This document shows, piece after piece, positions 35,201 through 45,000 of a DNA stretch of 55,590 bases. The stretch comes from Desulfuromonas sp. (GTDB lineage Bacteria > Desulfobacterota > Desulfuromonadia > Desulfuromonadales > Geopsychrobacteraceae), in assembly GCA_002868865.1 (NCBI GenBank), contig PKUC01000045.1, positions 1 through 55,590 on the forward strand. The letters run 5' to 3'. The notes beneath the pieces are model-generated. The model made no database searches. It was not told the origin of the DNA and was given only the letters and a program-made list of their open reading frames with translations. The position numbers were made by a program, and so were the translations under genes. The stretch's first letter is position 1; the number at the start of each line of letters is the position of its first letter.

Positions 35201-35525
35201 GGCTGTCCAGTTCCCGCGCCAGGATCCGGTTCCAGGCGGCTTTGGCGTCCTGGGATCCGGCCGCTTTGAAGCGTTGCTGCCAGTCGTTGAGTTTGCTGGG
35301 ATCACGCAGCAGCTTAAAGTCGTTCTCCCGTGGCTTTAACAGGCGGCGCAGGCGGGTGGCAATCCGATCGATGATAGAGCGGTCCGGATCGTACTGATGC
35401 AGCTGGCGCAGCACAAAGCGCCGGGTTTCATTGCTCCAGCCGGCGATCAGTTGTTCAATCTGCTCAATCCTCTGTTCCGAGAGGCTGACGTAGATCGGAC
35501 TTCTGGTTTTACGGATGTGAGCCAT
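32220..35525 (-). CDS. tandem-AAA+ ATP-dependent protease with Lon-type catalytic domain
   Basis: A 1101-residue protein. The N-terminal helical region (1-155) precedes a first AAA+ module with Walker A GNSGSGKS (163-170) and a long insertion before LIATTDQPEQFDAAIYRRF (340-358). A second AAA+ module has GPPGSGKT (516-523), Walker B VFFDEGDAVAPRR (576-588) and a second-region-of-homology-like TTNRLDILDPALIRSKRL. Residues about 810-1025 form a Lon-type domain: GGPSAGFALAINTL (Ser921), then VIIGGHLKKTEKVLL (Lys970 or Lys971). A coiled-coil tail follows (1045-1085). No membrane span, unlike archaeal LonB. It lies 52 bases downstream of the SPFH gene on the same strand, so membrane recruitment by that protein is plausible. 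Confidence 0.88.
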   Translation of the reverse strand: MAHIRKTRSPIYVSLSEQRIEQIEQLIAGWSNETRRFVLRQLHQYDPDRSIIDRIATRLRRLLKPRENDFKLLRDPSKLNDWQQRFKAAGSQDAKAAWNRILARELDSHDHQYLSYLLERETIDTYVPPELLEVFEQLFHAYVLKEYIDDPQAPRAPLLLIIGNSGSGKSATVKQAIEQVFFYSEVKPVVDLKSKKNEVMANHPFWRSLTEVDPELAVRIEKRRKRAQLRFLSRLPIVRYLFRDRISQAISSMDEAGIPVDSAMITPNDYQTAWAGEPGNYLRKAMGNPNRLTLRHLEEAHSAFGRPDQMSSVQGQQSTLVDAANIILDEIAHGRRDCLLIATTDQPEQFDAAIYRRFVERGLVIDINDMWENPKNLREVVCLELRRKNHPERPDGPRAPHLSEEELDQAVEKLYPIFHQRSLKITPAYVRRLIASIIGIKGYFSSSYLNDQLLVRDAFKSVARNVHGSLYNKVVGQMDRGIDWQEYIGSIKNEFSEMANNALFYNINEEKGVVLTGPPGSGKTFMVRAWLGDNTDVQDLSVNLSDLSEPNSPLEGMVANLERVYDIAKMISPSMVFFDEGDAVAPRRSPQGGSPYDKVTNKFLSIIDGESPLNRVFTVLTTNRLDILDPALIRSKRLKVLNVTGHLREEDSVQIIAKNMANLPLQDGLSLEDITQLARTLCETPADFTAFAEKVRSLRTTEMEVIDALFQLTASDSETKGRFVRYNYKILLGLLEGIAADSDLLKKARQGEEALLERLEEVIKRLHHLKGEKAFPVTRWHLQTARQQLAGSPLRKGKQQLDEFLETELSEEPQVGFVVGVGANDTSGVLLPIATSLVYRTYQEKIVVTGAVSTTAPGSAEMDMAVQMTNQSSKEALTLVENYLQEILPTRNISRMLGEFLEGYSIHHQLLSASYNVGGPSAGFALAINTLSVLLQLPVLNDFGITGAPWIKGARRGEVGASVIIGGHLKKTEKVLLYLDRMYMPMQNYRDMELEMLDAYRAIGKDVVGVRSFSALIPEVFDFGDGSLEQLQLFFKKRLELERAPHDLDALAGDRERLAAEAADLRQTAERKIRTRLQAIENYVKTEGDKHLSLDEIFSLT

Positions 35526-35577
35526 CGGACTCCCCGGACAGTGGTTGAGCCGGTGCCGGCAGAGTCAGCGGCACGCT

Positions 35578-36456
35578 TTAATTGGTATTGTTGAGAACAA
35601 AGGTATTCTGGCCCTGCTGGTTTTTCTGATAGGCCGCGGCCCATTTCTGCTGGTTGAGGAAGTCGAACAGCGCCGGCGTCTCACGGTTACCCAGTTTGAG
35701 GGTGCCGCGCAGGCTGTTGATCGATTCACTGTAGGCCGCGTAAAGTTTTCGGGTGCGGCTGGCTTCGAGGTCGGCGGCGTAGTTTTCGGCTTCGGCGATC
35801 AGCTCGCGGCGCTTCTTCTCTTCACTGGCTTCGGCGAGTTTTTCGCCGTAACGGGTGTCACGCAGCACAAACGAGACTATGCGGATGCCGTATTTCTCTT
35901 CGAGGGTCGGACCTCCTCTGTTGAGAGGGTGATCCTTGAGGGTCAGGTAGATATCTTCCTTGATGCGGACCCGATCGGAGACCAGCTCGTTGATGGTCTC
36001 GCTCTGCATGACATCCTTGACGATCCCGTCAAAATCGTTCTGCAGCAGGGTCTGTGGCGAGCGGTTCTCTATCCCCCAGCGGTCCAGATCGTCGATGCGA
36101 TAGGTGAGCATGGCGCTGGTCCAGAGGGCGACGTTGCCCTGTGACATGATCCGCTGAGGCTGGTCGCTGGAACCGAGATGCAGCTCCTGGTTCATCAGCG
36201 GCACTTCCAGTTCGAGGCGGGTGAATAGCGGCAGGCGGATATGCCAGCCGACGCGGGTGATGGCGACCCGTTCCCCTGATAGGGTTTCGAGGATCACCGC
36301 GTAGTTGCGTCTGACCTTGTAGATGGTTTTGCTGGCGTAGAGGAGGGCGACCGAGCTGTAGACCAGAAGGACGATCATGACGGTGACGAGTCCGCGTTTG
36401 AAAAGGGCTTTGAGGCGGGCTCTATGCAACAGGCTGGAGCTGGTTTCTTCGGTCAC
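35578..36456 (-). CDS. membrane-anchored SPFH/Band 7 protein, third paralogue
   Basis: I start it at GTG 36456, six bases after GGAGG; the frame extends to 36504 without a ribosome site. This gives 292 residues: one N-terminal span (about 22-42, VTVMIVLLVYSSVALLYA), then an SPFH domain (RRNYAVILETLSGERVAI, VGWHIRLPLF) and a Glu/Ala/Lys-rich coiled coil (EEKKRRELIAEAENYAADLE). The order is that of HflC/prohibitin-like proteins. It precedes the Lon-like protease gene in the same operon and is divergent from hflK-hflC, making three SPFH genes in 3.3 kb. Confidence 0.88.
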   Translation of the reverse strand: MTEETSSSLLHRARLKALFKRGLVTVMIVLLVYSSVALLYASKTIYKVRRNYAVILETLSGERVAITRVGWHIRLPLFTRLELEVPLMNQELHLGSSDQPQRIMSQGNVALWTSAMLTYRIDDLDRWGIENRSPQTLLQNDFDGIVKDVMQSETINELVSDRVRIKEDIYLTLKDHPLNRGGPTLEEKYGIRIVSFVLRDTRYGEKLAEASEEKKRRELIAEAENYAADLEASRTRKLYAAYSESINSLRGTLKLGNRETPALFDFLNQQKWAAAYQKNQQGQNTFVLNNTN

Positions 36457-36822
36457 GGGACACCTCCGGTCGGGCTGGCGGCAGAAGAGCGTTGCGCATG
36501 TCAAAGAATAGATACAGGTTAGTTCATTAAAGATAGCAGGTTTTGTTGGCTGTGCAGGAGACCTGCGGATGGGAACTTGAAATGCGGTACGCGGTCGGTA
36601 AACTTACATCGCAGGGTCAAAGGCACATTGAAGTAACGATCAACCGGTACAGGGGGCGGTTGGGTGATTTCCGAACCACCGCCCCGGTCGTTTTGCACGG
36701 GCGGTTCTTTTTGGTGCGAAAAACTGCTATGGTTCTGAATCGCTTGGTCCTTCTTCGCGATCGGCGGTAATGGTGCTGCTGGTTTTCGCGGTGAGGGCGG
36801 CTGAATAAATGAGAGGTGACGA
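36457..36822. other. divergent control region between the SPFH-protease operon and hflKC
   Basis: About 366 bases with no convincing gene. It holds the ribosome site of the leftward SPFH gene and, toward hflK, three complementary segments that can form alternative hairpins (listed separately). I could not place a good promoter for either direction; TTGACA on the minus strand (36489-36484) lacks a -10 partner. A 75-codon plus-strand frame at 36543-36770 has no support. Confidence 0.5.
36653..36712 (+). promoter_or_regulatory. possible attenuator in the hflK leader
   Basis: GGGGCGGT (36653-36660), ACCGCCCC (36678-36685) and GGGCGGT (36699-36705) can pair as 1-2 or as 2-3. The 2-3 hairpin is followed by TCTTTTT (36706-36712), as in an intrinsic terminator; the 1-2 hairpin would prevent it. 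It lies 110 bases before the hflK ATG, where a plus-strand terminator makes sense only for a transcript starting in the same intergenic region. Confidence 0.4.
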
Positions 36823-37851
36823 ATGCAGGACTGGGGACAAGGACCCACCGGGGAAGACCTGGAAAAAAAGGTAATTGAGATCAAGGACCATCTGAAAAAT
36901 AAGTACGGTCCGCAAAAAGGAATATTGCCCACACTGATTGTGGTTCTGTTGGTAATCCTGGCAGGGTACAGCAGCTTTTATGAAGTGGACACCGAAGAGA
37001 CCGGCGTGGTACTGCGCTTTGGCGAGTTTTCCAGCTATTCGGAGCCTGGCCTGCATTTCAAGATGCCGTTCGGTATCGATCAGGTCTATCTGGTCCAGAC
37101 CGGGCGGGTTCTTAAGGAAGAGTTCGGCTACCGAACGGTTCAGCCTGGGGTGCGTTCAACCTACTCCGACCGCGGTTTTGAAGAGGAGTCCCTGACCTTG
37201 ACCGGGGATCTCAATGTCAGTGATGTTGAATGGATTGTTCAGTTTCAGGTCGCGGATCCTTATAAATTTATCTTCAACATCAAAGACCCCGTCGGGACGA
37301 TCCGCGATATCTGCGAAGCGATGGTTCGCAAAGCGATTGGCAATGCCAACGTGACTCAAGTATTGACCACGGAGAGGGCTCAACTGGCCAGTGACATCGA
37401 ACAGAATCTGCAGGAGACTCTTAACCAGTACGATATCGGTGTGCGGATTGTGACGGTGAAGTTTCAGGATGTCACGCCACCCGATCCGGTCAAGGATGCG
37501 TTTAACGAAGTCAACGAATCCGAGCAGCAGAAAGAGAGTCTTATTTTTCAGGCCCGCGAACAGTTTAATCGTGAAGTCCCCAAGGCCCGCGGTGAAGCGA
37601 AAAAGGCGCTGCAAGAAGCCCAGGGCTATGCCGTCGAACGGATCAACAAAGCCCGCGGCGAGACCGATCGTTTTCTGGCTCTACTGACGGAGTACAAAAA
37701 GGCTCCGGAAGTCACGCGTCGCCGTATCCATCTGGAAACCCTCGAGGAAATCTTACCCCGGCTGGACGAAGCCTACATCATCGATCCTCAAGGGGGAAGC
37801 CTGCTGCCATTGCTTCCTTTACGTAAAGCGACCGAAGGAGGCCTGAAATGA
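36823..37851 (+). CDS. hflK: HflK-like SPFH protein
   Basis: A 342-residue protein with N-in membrane anchor (34-53, LPTLIVVLLVILAGYSSFY). The SPFH domain begins YEVDTEETGVVLRFGEF and continues EPGLHFKMPFGIDQVYLVQTG. A coiled coil follows (EQQKESLIFQAREQFNREVPKARGE). HflK with HflC forms a large cage around FtsH in E. coli and modulates its proteolysis. The gene overlaps hflC by 4 bases. The usual hfq-hflX neighbourhood is absent; instead a divergent SPFH-protease operon is next door. Confidence 0.93.
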   Translation: MQDWGQGPTGEDLEKKVIEIKDHLKNKYGPQKGILPTLIVVLLVILAGYSSFYEVDTEETGVVLRFGEFSSYSEPGLHFKMPFGIDQVYLVQTGRVLKEEFGYRTVQPGVRSTYSDRGFEEESLTLTGDLNVSDVEWIVQFQVADPYKFIFNIKDPVGTIRDICEAMVRKAIGNANVTQVLTTERAQLASDIEQNLQETLNQYDIGVRIVTVKFQDVTPPDPVKDAFNEVNESEQQKESLIFQAREQFNREVPKARGEAKKALQEAQGYAVERINKARGETDRFLALLTEYKKAPEVTRRRIHLETLEEILPRLDEAYIIDPQGGSLLPLLPLRKATEGGLK

Positions 37852-38777
37852 AAAAAACACTGCTGATTCTGATCGTTTTTGCAGCGATCATCGTTGCCCG
37901 TGGGGGGTTGTATGTGGTCAATGAGGCGGAACAGGCGATCGTTACCCAATTCGGTAAGCCGATTGGGGACGTGAGTACGCCCGGTCTGCATTTCAAGCTG
38001 CCCTTTGTTCAGAAGGTGACCCGTTTCGAGAAGAGGATCTTGAAGTGGGATGGCGACCCGAACCAGATTCCGACTAAAGATAAACGATTCATCTGGGTCG
38101 ATACGACGGCGCGTTGGCGGATTACTGACCCGTTGCTGTTTTATAAAACCGTTGCTAGCGTACGAGGTGCTCAGAGCCGTCTCGATGACATTATCGATTC
38201 AGTAGTGCGCGATGCCGTGTCTGGCCGTTTGCTGGTCGAGTTAGTGCGCGGTAGTGATTATCAAGCCGAGGAGGCAACAGAAGAGCATTTTGAGGTTGAG
38301 GGTGTTGAAATTTCCAAAGAGGATCTGGTTGGACGTGAGGAGATTCTTCTCAGTATGCTGGATAAGGCACAGGCCAGTACTCCGGAATACGGGATTGAAC
38401 TGCTCGACGTACAGATCAAGCGGATCAACTATGTCGAACAGGTCCGCACCCGGGTTTACGAGCGGATGATTAACGAGCGGAAGAAAGTCGCGGCCGAATA
38501 CCGCTCGGAAGGTGAAGGTGAAAAAGCTGAAATTCTCGGTGAGATGGAACGGACTCTGAAAGAGATCAGTTCTGAAGCCTACCGTGAAGCGCTTGAAATC
38601 CGCGGTGCGGCCGATGCTGAAGCCGCAGCGATCTATGCTGAAGCCTACAACCAGGATGAAGAGTTTTACGCGTTTTTGCGAACCCTAGAATCTTACAAAA
38701 AGTCGATTCGCAGCAACGGTAAGCTGGTGATCGGCACCGACTCCGACTATTACCGTTATCTGAAAAAAGCCAACTGA
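37848..38777 (+). CDS. hflC: HflC-like SPFH protein
   Basis: A 309-residue partner of HflK. Membrane anchor at residues 4-20 (TLLILIVFAAIIVARG), SPFH domain starting LYVVNEAEQAIVTQFGKP, TPGLHFKLPFVQKVTRFEKR, then VQIKRINYVEQVRTRVYERM and a long coiled coil with EGEGEKAEILGEME and AAAIYAEAYNQDEEFYAFLR, all standard for HflC. It overlaps hflK by 4 bases (ATGA). A strong inverted repeat follows the stop codon. Confidence 0.95.
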   Translation: MKKTLLILIVFAAIIVARGGLYVVNEAEQAIVTQFGKPIGDVSTPGLHFKLPFVQKVTRFEKRILKWDGDPNQIPTKDKRFIWVDTTARWRITDPLLFYKTVASVRGAQSRLDDIIDSVVRDAVSGRLLVELVRGSDYQAEEATEEHFEVEGVEISKEDLVGREEILLSMLDKAQASTPEYGIELLDVQIKRINYVEQVRTRVYERMINERKKVAAEYRSEGEGEKAEILGEMERTLKEISSEAYREALEIRGAADAEAAAIYAEAYNQDEEFYAFLRTLESYKKSIRSNGKLVIGTDSDYYRYLKKAN

Positions 38778-38783
38778 TCCTTA

Positions 38784-38822
38784 GGTCAGGGTTCTTCCGA
38801 TCTTTCAGGAAGAACCCTGACC
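38784..38822 (+). terminator. perfect 15-bp hairpin after hflC
   Basis: GGTCAGGGTTCTTCC (38784-38798) and its exact complement (38808-38822) with a nine-base loop, beginning seven bases after the hflC stop. A T tract is lacking downstream, similar to the hairpin after nhaD. It probably marks the 3' end of the hflKC transcript. Confidence 0.6.
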
Positions 38823-39021
38823 AGGCTCTATCTCCCTTCCGCAACCCTTCTTTTTTGCCAAAGCCGTGGTGACTTCTCATTACTTCTTTTTGTTGCACAG
38901 CCCTTGTGGCTTGTCCTGCAAAATATGTGATTGAGGGACTCATTCGCTTTGGTGGCTTCCGCTCCACCGACTTGCAGACCCCGGCAATCGCGCTATCCTT
39001 ACCCTTTGAGATCAGTGGCCA

Positions 39022-42000
39022 ATGTTATCATCAGGGAGAGGTTTTATTGTCGTGGATGCGGGGATTCTTACAGCTTTTTTTGCCAGAAGACATGACGCCT
39101 GGCGGGCGTTACGTAAAATCGATACCAAAGATTTTCAGCGGTTGCTGCTGATTCATAAGTCCGAGACGGGGCAGATTTCTGTTGAGAACCGTTTGTTGGG
39201 CTCCCGTCTGTGGCGCGCTCTGCAATTCTGCGTTCTGTTCCTGTTGCTGCTCGGTGTCCCGTTCGCGGTACTGGACTCTTTCGGGATCATTTCTCCTTCA
39301 CCGCTTCTTTTTTACGGCCTGATGCTCATGTTTGCAGGTAGCGGCGCACTGGTGGGGTGGGGACGTTTTTGCCGTAGAACCTCCGGGGAAAGAACAGATA
39401 TCTGCTCATCGTATGCCCGGAGCCTGTTACCGGGGGAATCCCTTCTCTTGATAGAGGCTCCGGTCGATGTCATGGCGCGATCGATCGAGATCGTTCGCGA
39501 ACAGGCTGATCAGCTTCCGAGCATTTTTGTGCAGCACCCCTCCTTGGAAAAACGTGAGGTCGGTCGCGAAGCCTGGGTGGCCCTGTCGCGAGATCAGATC
39601 AGCGAACGGGCCCTGTTTCAGGCGATTGACCATCATCAGCTGCCCCGTCAGCAACAGAAGAAAACAGAGCTGCTGAAACGTTTGAAAGGCAGCAGGGGCT
39701 GGATCCATGAAATCTGCTGCGATCTGGCCGAAGCCTGTCGATTGGAACAGGGAACGTCGCCGGTGGCTGAGTGGATTATCGACAATGAATTCGTGGTGGC
39801 GGAGACGGTTCGCGATGTTCTGCAGAATCTTCCGCCACGCTACTGTCGCGAGCTGCCAACCATTTCCAGCGATCCCTATTTGGAGGGGTTACCTTTGGTC
39901 TACGGGCTGGCCAAAGAGCTGGTCGCCGATACCGAACTGCGCCTCAACCGCGAGAACATCCTCTCCTTTCTCACCAGTTATCAGTCGGTCAGGGTGCTTT
40001 CCACCGCTGAATTATGGGCCGTGCCGCAGATGCTCAGGATTGCTCTGGTGGAGAGTATTCAGTCGATCGCCATCAGCGCACATTCCGATCTGCGTCGCCG
40101 TCAGCTCGCCGCGCTCTGGGCCAATCGCCTGATCGCTGCTGAGCGTCAATTCCCCGAGCAAATTCCGACCCTGTTGAACGATCTGTCAGCGAGCGACCCC
40201 AGTGTCTACTTCTGCACCCAGTTGATCGATCACCTTTACGACGAAGAAGCGCTACTGATTCATGTAGAGCGCTGGATTGAACAAATTCTGGAGCAGCCGC
40301 TCAATGTCTGTACTGTGCGTGAGCAGAACCGGCAGACGAAGGCTCAGATTTCCATTTCCAACGCCTTTACCAGTCTGCGCCATCTAACCCAGTTTGACTG
40401 GAGAGACATTTTTGAGCAGGTCAACCGGATCGAACAGGTGTTGCGCTTTGATCCCGCTGGCGTTTACGCGCGGATGGATTTTGTCACCCGAGATCGCTAC
40501 CGTAGCGTGGTGGAGACCTTGGCGCGGCGAACAGGTCAGCCGGAAGAAGATGTCGCTCACAGCGCTGTCGAGTTGGCGAATCAGGCGGTCGAAGCGGGTT
40601 GCGTCGACGAGCGCGCTGAGCATATCGGTACCTATCTGATTGGCGATTCCCAGTGCGAGCTGGCCGACCGGGTGCAGTGTCAGGAACCTCTCTGTTGCCG
40701 GGCGAGACGCTGGGCAGAACACCATCACGGGGGCCTCTATCTTGTCTCCATCGGCTTGTTAACCCTCTTTTTTCTCGGTAGCCTTTTCTGGCTGGGCCGT
40801 GTTGGTCTTCACACCGGCCCTTTGACGCTACTGCTGTTGACTCTTCTGGGGGCGATTCCCGCCAGTCAGATGGCTATCCAGGTCACCAATTTCTGTGTGA
40901 CCCGCCTGCTGTCGCCGCAGATCCTTCCCAAGATGGATTTCGAAGAGACCGGCATCCCCGACGAATTCCGTACGCTGGTGGTGGTGCCGACCTTGCTGGT
41001 CGATCCGCAGATGCTGCAGAAAGAGATCGAAAAGCTGGAAATTCGTTATATGGCGAACCGTGAAGACAATCTCGTTTTCGGGCTCTTGACCGATTTCACC
41101 GATGCCGCCACACAGAGCGTTCCCGAAGATGGGCCACTTTTATTGTCAGCGGTTGCTGCCATTGAGCGGTTGAATCAGCGCCACGGGGCCGGCCGGTTTT
41201 TGCTGTTTCATCGTGAGCGTGTCTGGAGCGACAGCGAGCATGCCTTTATCGGTCGTGAACGTAAACGGGGCAAACTGGAAGAGTTGAATCGTCTGCTGAT
41301 CGATCCGACCGCCGAAGAGCATCGCCGTCTGATCCATGCCGGAGATCCCGCCGCGATTGCGGGGGTCCGTTTTGTCATCACCCTCGACAGTGATACTCAA
41401 TTGCCCCATGGAACCGCGCGACGGATGATCGAAACCCTCGCCCATCCTCTGAATCGACCCCGCCTCGACAACGAGGGGGGTGTTCTGCCGGGTGGCTATA
41501 CCATTATTCAACCGCGCGTCAGCCCTTCTCTGGCGACGACGGGTGAATCCAGTTACAGTCGTTTTTTTGCCGACGCGGTCGGGGTCGATCCCTACACCAA
41601 GGTGGTCTCTGACGTCTATCAGGACCTCAGCGGACAGGGTTCCTACCATGGTAAGGGAATCTATGACGTGCAGCTGTTTTCCAGCGTGCTCGACGGGCAT
41701 TTCCCCGAAGAAAGGATTCTCAGCCACGATCTGATAGAAGGTGAGTATGTCCGCGTCGGGTTGGCCACGGATATTGAATTATATGACGAATTTCCCACCA
41801 GTTATCAAGGTGATAGCGGTCGTTTGCATCGGTGGATGCGGGGTGATTGGCAGATCGCGCAGTGGCTCTTTCCGACGGTTCCTTCGTCCGGAGGGAGGAG
41901 GGTCGCCAACCGATTGAGCCTGTTCAGCCGCTGGAAAATCTTTGACAACCTGCGCCGCAGCCTGCTGCCGGTGACAAGTGTCGGTTTTTTGCTGACGACA

Positions 42001-45000
42001 TGGTGCGTTGATCCGCGGCTCGGTCTGGTCGCCAGTCTGGCGATCGGAACGCAGGTGTTTTTTCATCCGCTGGCGCAATTACACGCCATCGTCACCAGCC
42101 GCGCCGGTCTCAAAAGCTTTTCCCCCGAGAGAATGGGACATAATCTGCTGCGGGCAGCGGTGGACGCTGCACTGATGCCGCATCAGGCGATCATGTCGGT
42201 CGATGCGATAGTACGCGCCTGGTACCGGTGTCATATCTCTCATCGCTACCTTCTGCAGTGGAAATCGGCGCAGCTCAATACCAGTGGTTCGGCGATCTTT
42301 GCCATCTACCTTTTTGCCGTCAGTCCGTTAGGGCTGCTGGCGATGGTTCTGGTTTATGGCGTCAGCGCGTTCAGCCTGCCCGCCGCCCTGCCGTATTTTA
42401 TGTTGTGGATCTTCTCGCCGCTGATTGTCTGGCTGCTGAGCCGTCAGCCACTGCCCCGCGAAACAATTACCCCTCTGGTTGAGAAGGACCAGCGCTATCT
42501 GCGTACTGTGGCTCGGCGGACCTGGCGCTACTTCTCTGACTTTGTCGATGACAGAACCCACTGGCTGCCTCCGGATAATTATCAGGTGTCCCATCAGGAT
42601 CAACTGGCGATGCGGACCAGCCCGACCAACATCGGCCTATGGATGCTGAGTCTGCAGGCGGCACGTGATGCCGGCTATGTGTCTGCGGATCGGGTTGTCG
42701 ACAGGCTGACCCGTACGCTGGACACCATCGATCGTCTGGAACGTTATGAAGGACATCTGCTGAACTGGTACGACATCGAGACCCTCCAGCCGCTGGAACC
42801 CCGCTATGTCTCCTCGGTGGACAGCGGCAATCTGCTCGGTTCGCTGTGGACTCTCGAGCACGGTCTTGTCGAGCTGCTTACGCGCCCGCTGGTTGACGAC
42901 ACCCTCCTGTCCGGACTGTGGGAGACTGTTCGTATCTTCCTGGATGACGAGAAGGCAGCTTTAGACAACGACACGGTTGCATCCTTCAAACAGCTTCTGG
43001 CGCGCTGTGACAGCCCCTGCAACGATGGTGCACAGCGATTGAGTCTCTTTGCTGACTGTTGTCAACTGCTCCAACAGCAGGAGGATCAGACCGATGAAGG
43101 CTGGTCCGGACAACTCAAGGAGCAGGTCGCCGATTGGAGGATGTCGCTCGATCGTTATCTTGGCTGGTACAAGCATCTGACCGCTCCTGCAGAAAATGTT
43201 GCAGGCTGGGACGATGAGGTGCTGGCGCAGCTGGAGTGGTCCCGCTGTTCAGAACTGTCGCTTCAGCAGTTGCAGGATGAAAATCTGCCCATCCTCAAAC
43301 AGCTGCATGAGCTGAAAAAACAGCCCAGACTTTTTTCCGCACAACAGGAAGTGATCGATATGGTGCTGGCGGAACTCGGTGCGGCGCAGCGCGCGGCCCG
43401 GGAGACGATGTCACAGGTTCAAGTGCTGATCGACAGGGTGCATGCCCTGGCGGCGGCAATCAATATGGGCTTTTTGTACAGTGACGAACGCAAACTGTTC
43501 GCGATCGGCTACAACGTCTCGGCCAATCGTCTCGATAACGCCTTTTACGACCTGCTCGCCAGTGAGTCCCGCTTCGGGAGCTTTGTGGCTATTGCCCGCG
43601 GTGAAGTACCGATGGAGCACTGGTTCTCTCTCGGTCGACCCTACGGCAAGATCGGTTACAGGCGGGCTCTGCTCAGTTGGACCGGGACCATGTTTGAATA
43701 CCTGATGCCGGTGATTTTTCAGCGCTCCTACGATAATTCCCTGCTCGATCGGGCGATTCGTCAGGCGGTCGGTGAGCAGATTAATTATGCGCGCCGACAT
43801 CGTATCCCGTGGGGGATGTCTGAATCGGCCTACGGCGATTTGGACCTGAATAAAACCTATCAGTACAAAGCGTTCGGGGTGCCAACCCTGGGACTTAAAC
43901 GGGTGCTGAAGAACAAACATGTCGTGGCTCCTTACGCCAGCCTGTTGGCGGTGTCGATTGCACCCGGCCTGGTGGTTCAAAACCTGCGCCGCCTCGATCA
44001 GCTCGGGATGCTGAAGACCTACGGGTTTTACGAGTCGATCGACTTCAGCCGACGCGATGATCCCGGTGGAGAGCGTGCCGTGGTGATCAAGGCCTATATG
44101 GCTCATCATCAGGGTATGGGCTTTCTCGCGCTGGTGAATTTTCTCCACGACGAACCTCTGCTGCGCCGTTTTCATGCCGACTCCCGTGTGCGGGCGTTCG
44201 AGCTCCTTTTACAGGAGCGGGTGCCGACCCTGCCGCCACTGCATCTTATTTCTACCCGTGAATCGGTGACCAAAATTGCCGCTGTTGGTGAACTGTCACC
44301 GACAGCGTACACCTTCGAGTCTCCTGATACGCCTATCCCGAAATCACAGTTTCTCAGTAATGGCCGCTATGATCTGATGATCACCAACTCGGGCAGCGGC
44401 TACAGCCAGTGGGGGGGCAGCGAACTGACGCGCTGGCGCGTCGATAGAATCTGTGAACAGGGTGGTATCTACTGCTATATTCATGATCAGGATGCCGATA
44501 CGTTGTGGTCCAATACTTACCTGCCGGTCACCACTGGCGGTGATAACTACAGGGTTGAATTCCCCCTTGACCGCGCGGTGTTTCAGCGTGAGGAGCACGG
44601 TATACAAACCGAAACGGTGGTGGTGGTCTCCCCCGAGGACGATGTCGAGATCCGCCGACTGACACTTGTGAACCGGTCTTCACGTCGCCGTCGCTTGCGC
44701 CTGACCAGCTATGTCGAGCTGTCTATGGCGCCGCACCGGGCCGATCTGCAACACCCGGCGTTCAACAAGATGTTCATCGAAACCGAGGCGATTCCGGACA
44801 GTAACTCGTTGCTTGCACACCGCCGGCCGCGCAGCGACGACGCACAGCCGCTCTATCTGGCTCATCGGCTGACCTGTGATCAGGGTGATGATCTGCCGTT
44901 TAATTACGAAACTGACCGGCGGACATTTATCGGTCGTGGACAGACTCTGGCCGATCCGCAGGGCAGCAGGGCGACCCTCGAAGACAGTCAGGGTTTTGTG

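Noticed and set aside
36543-36770. 75-codon plus-strand frame in the hflK leader, considered as a leader peptide
   Set aside because: It begins with a TTG without ribosome site and crosses the hairpins; no codon run that would suggest translational attenuation.
38906-39151. 81-codon frame overlapping the ndvB start
   Set aside because: It lies in a different frame from ndvB and shows no similarity to any family I know.
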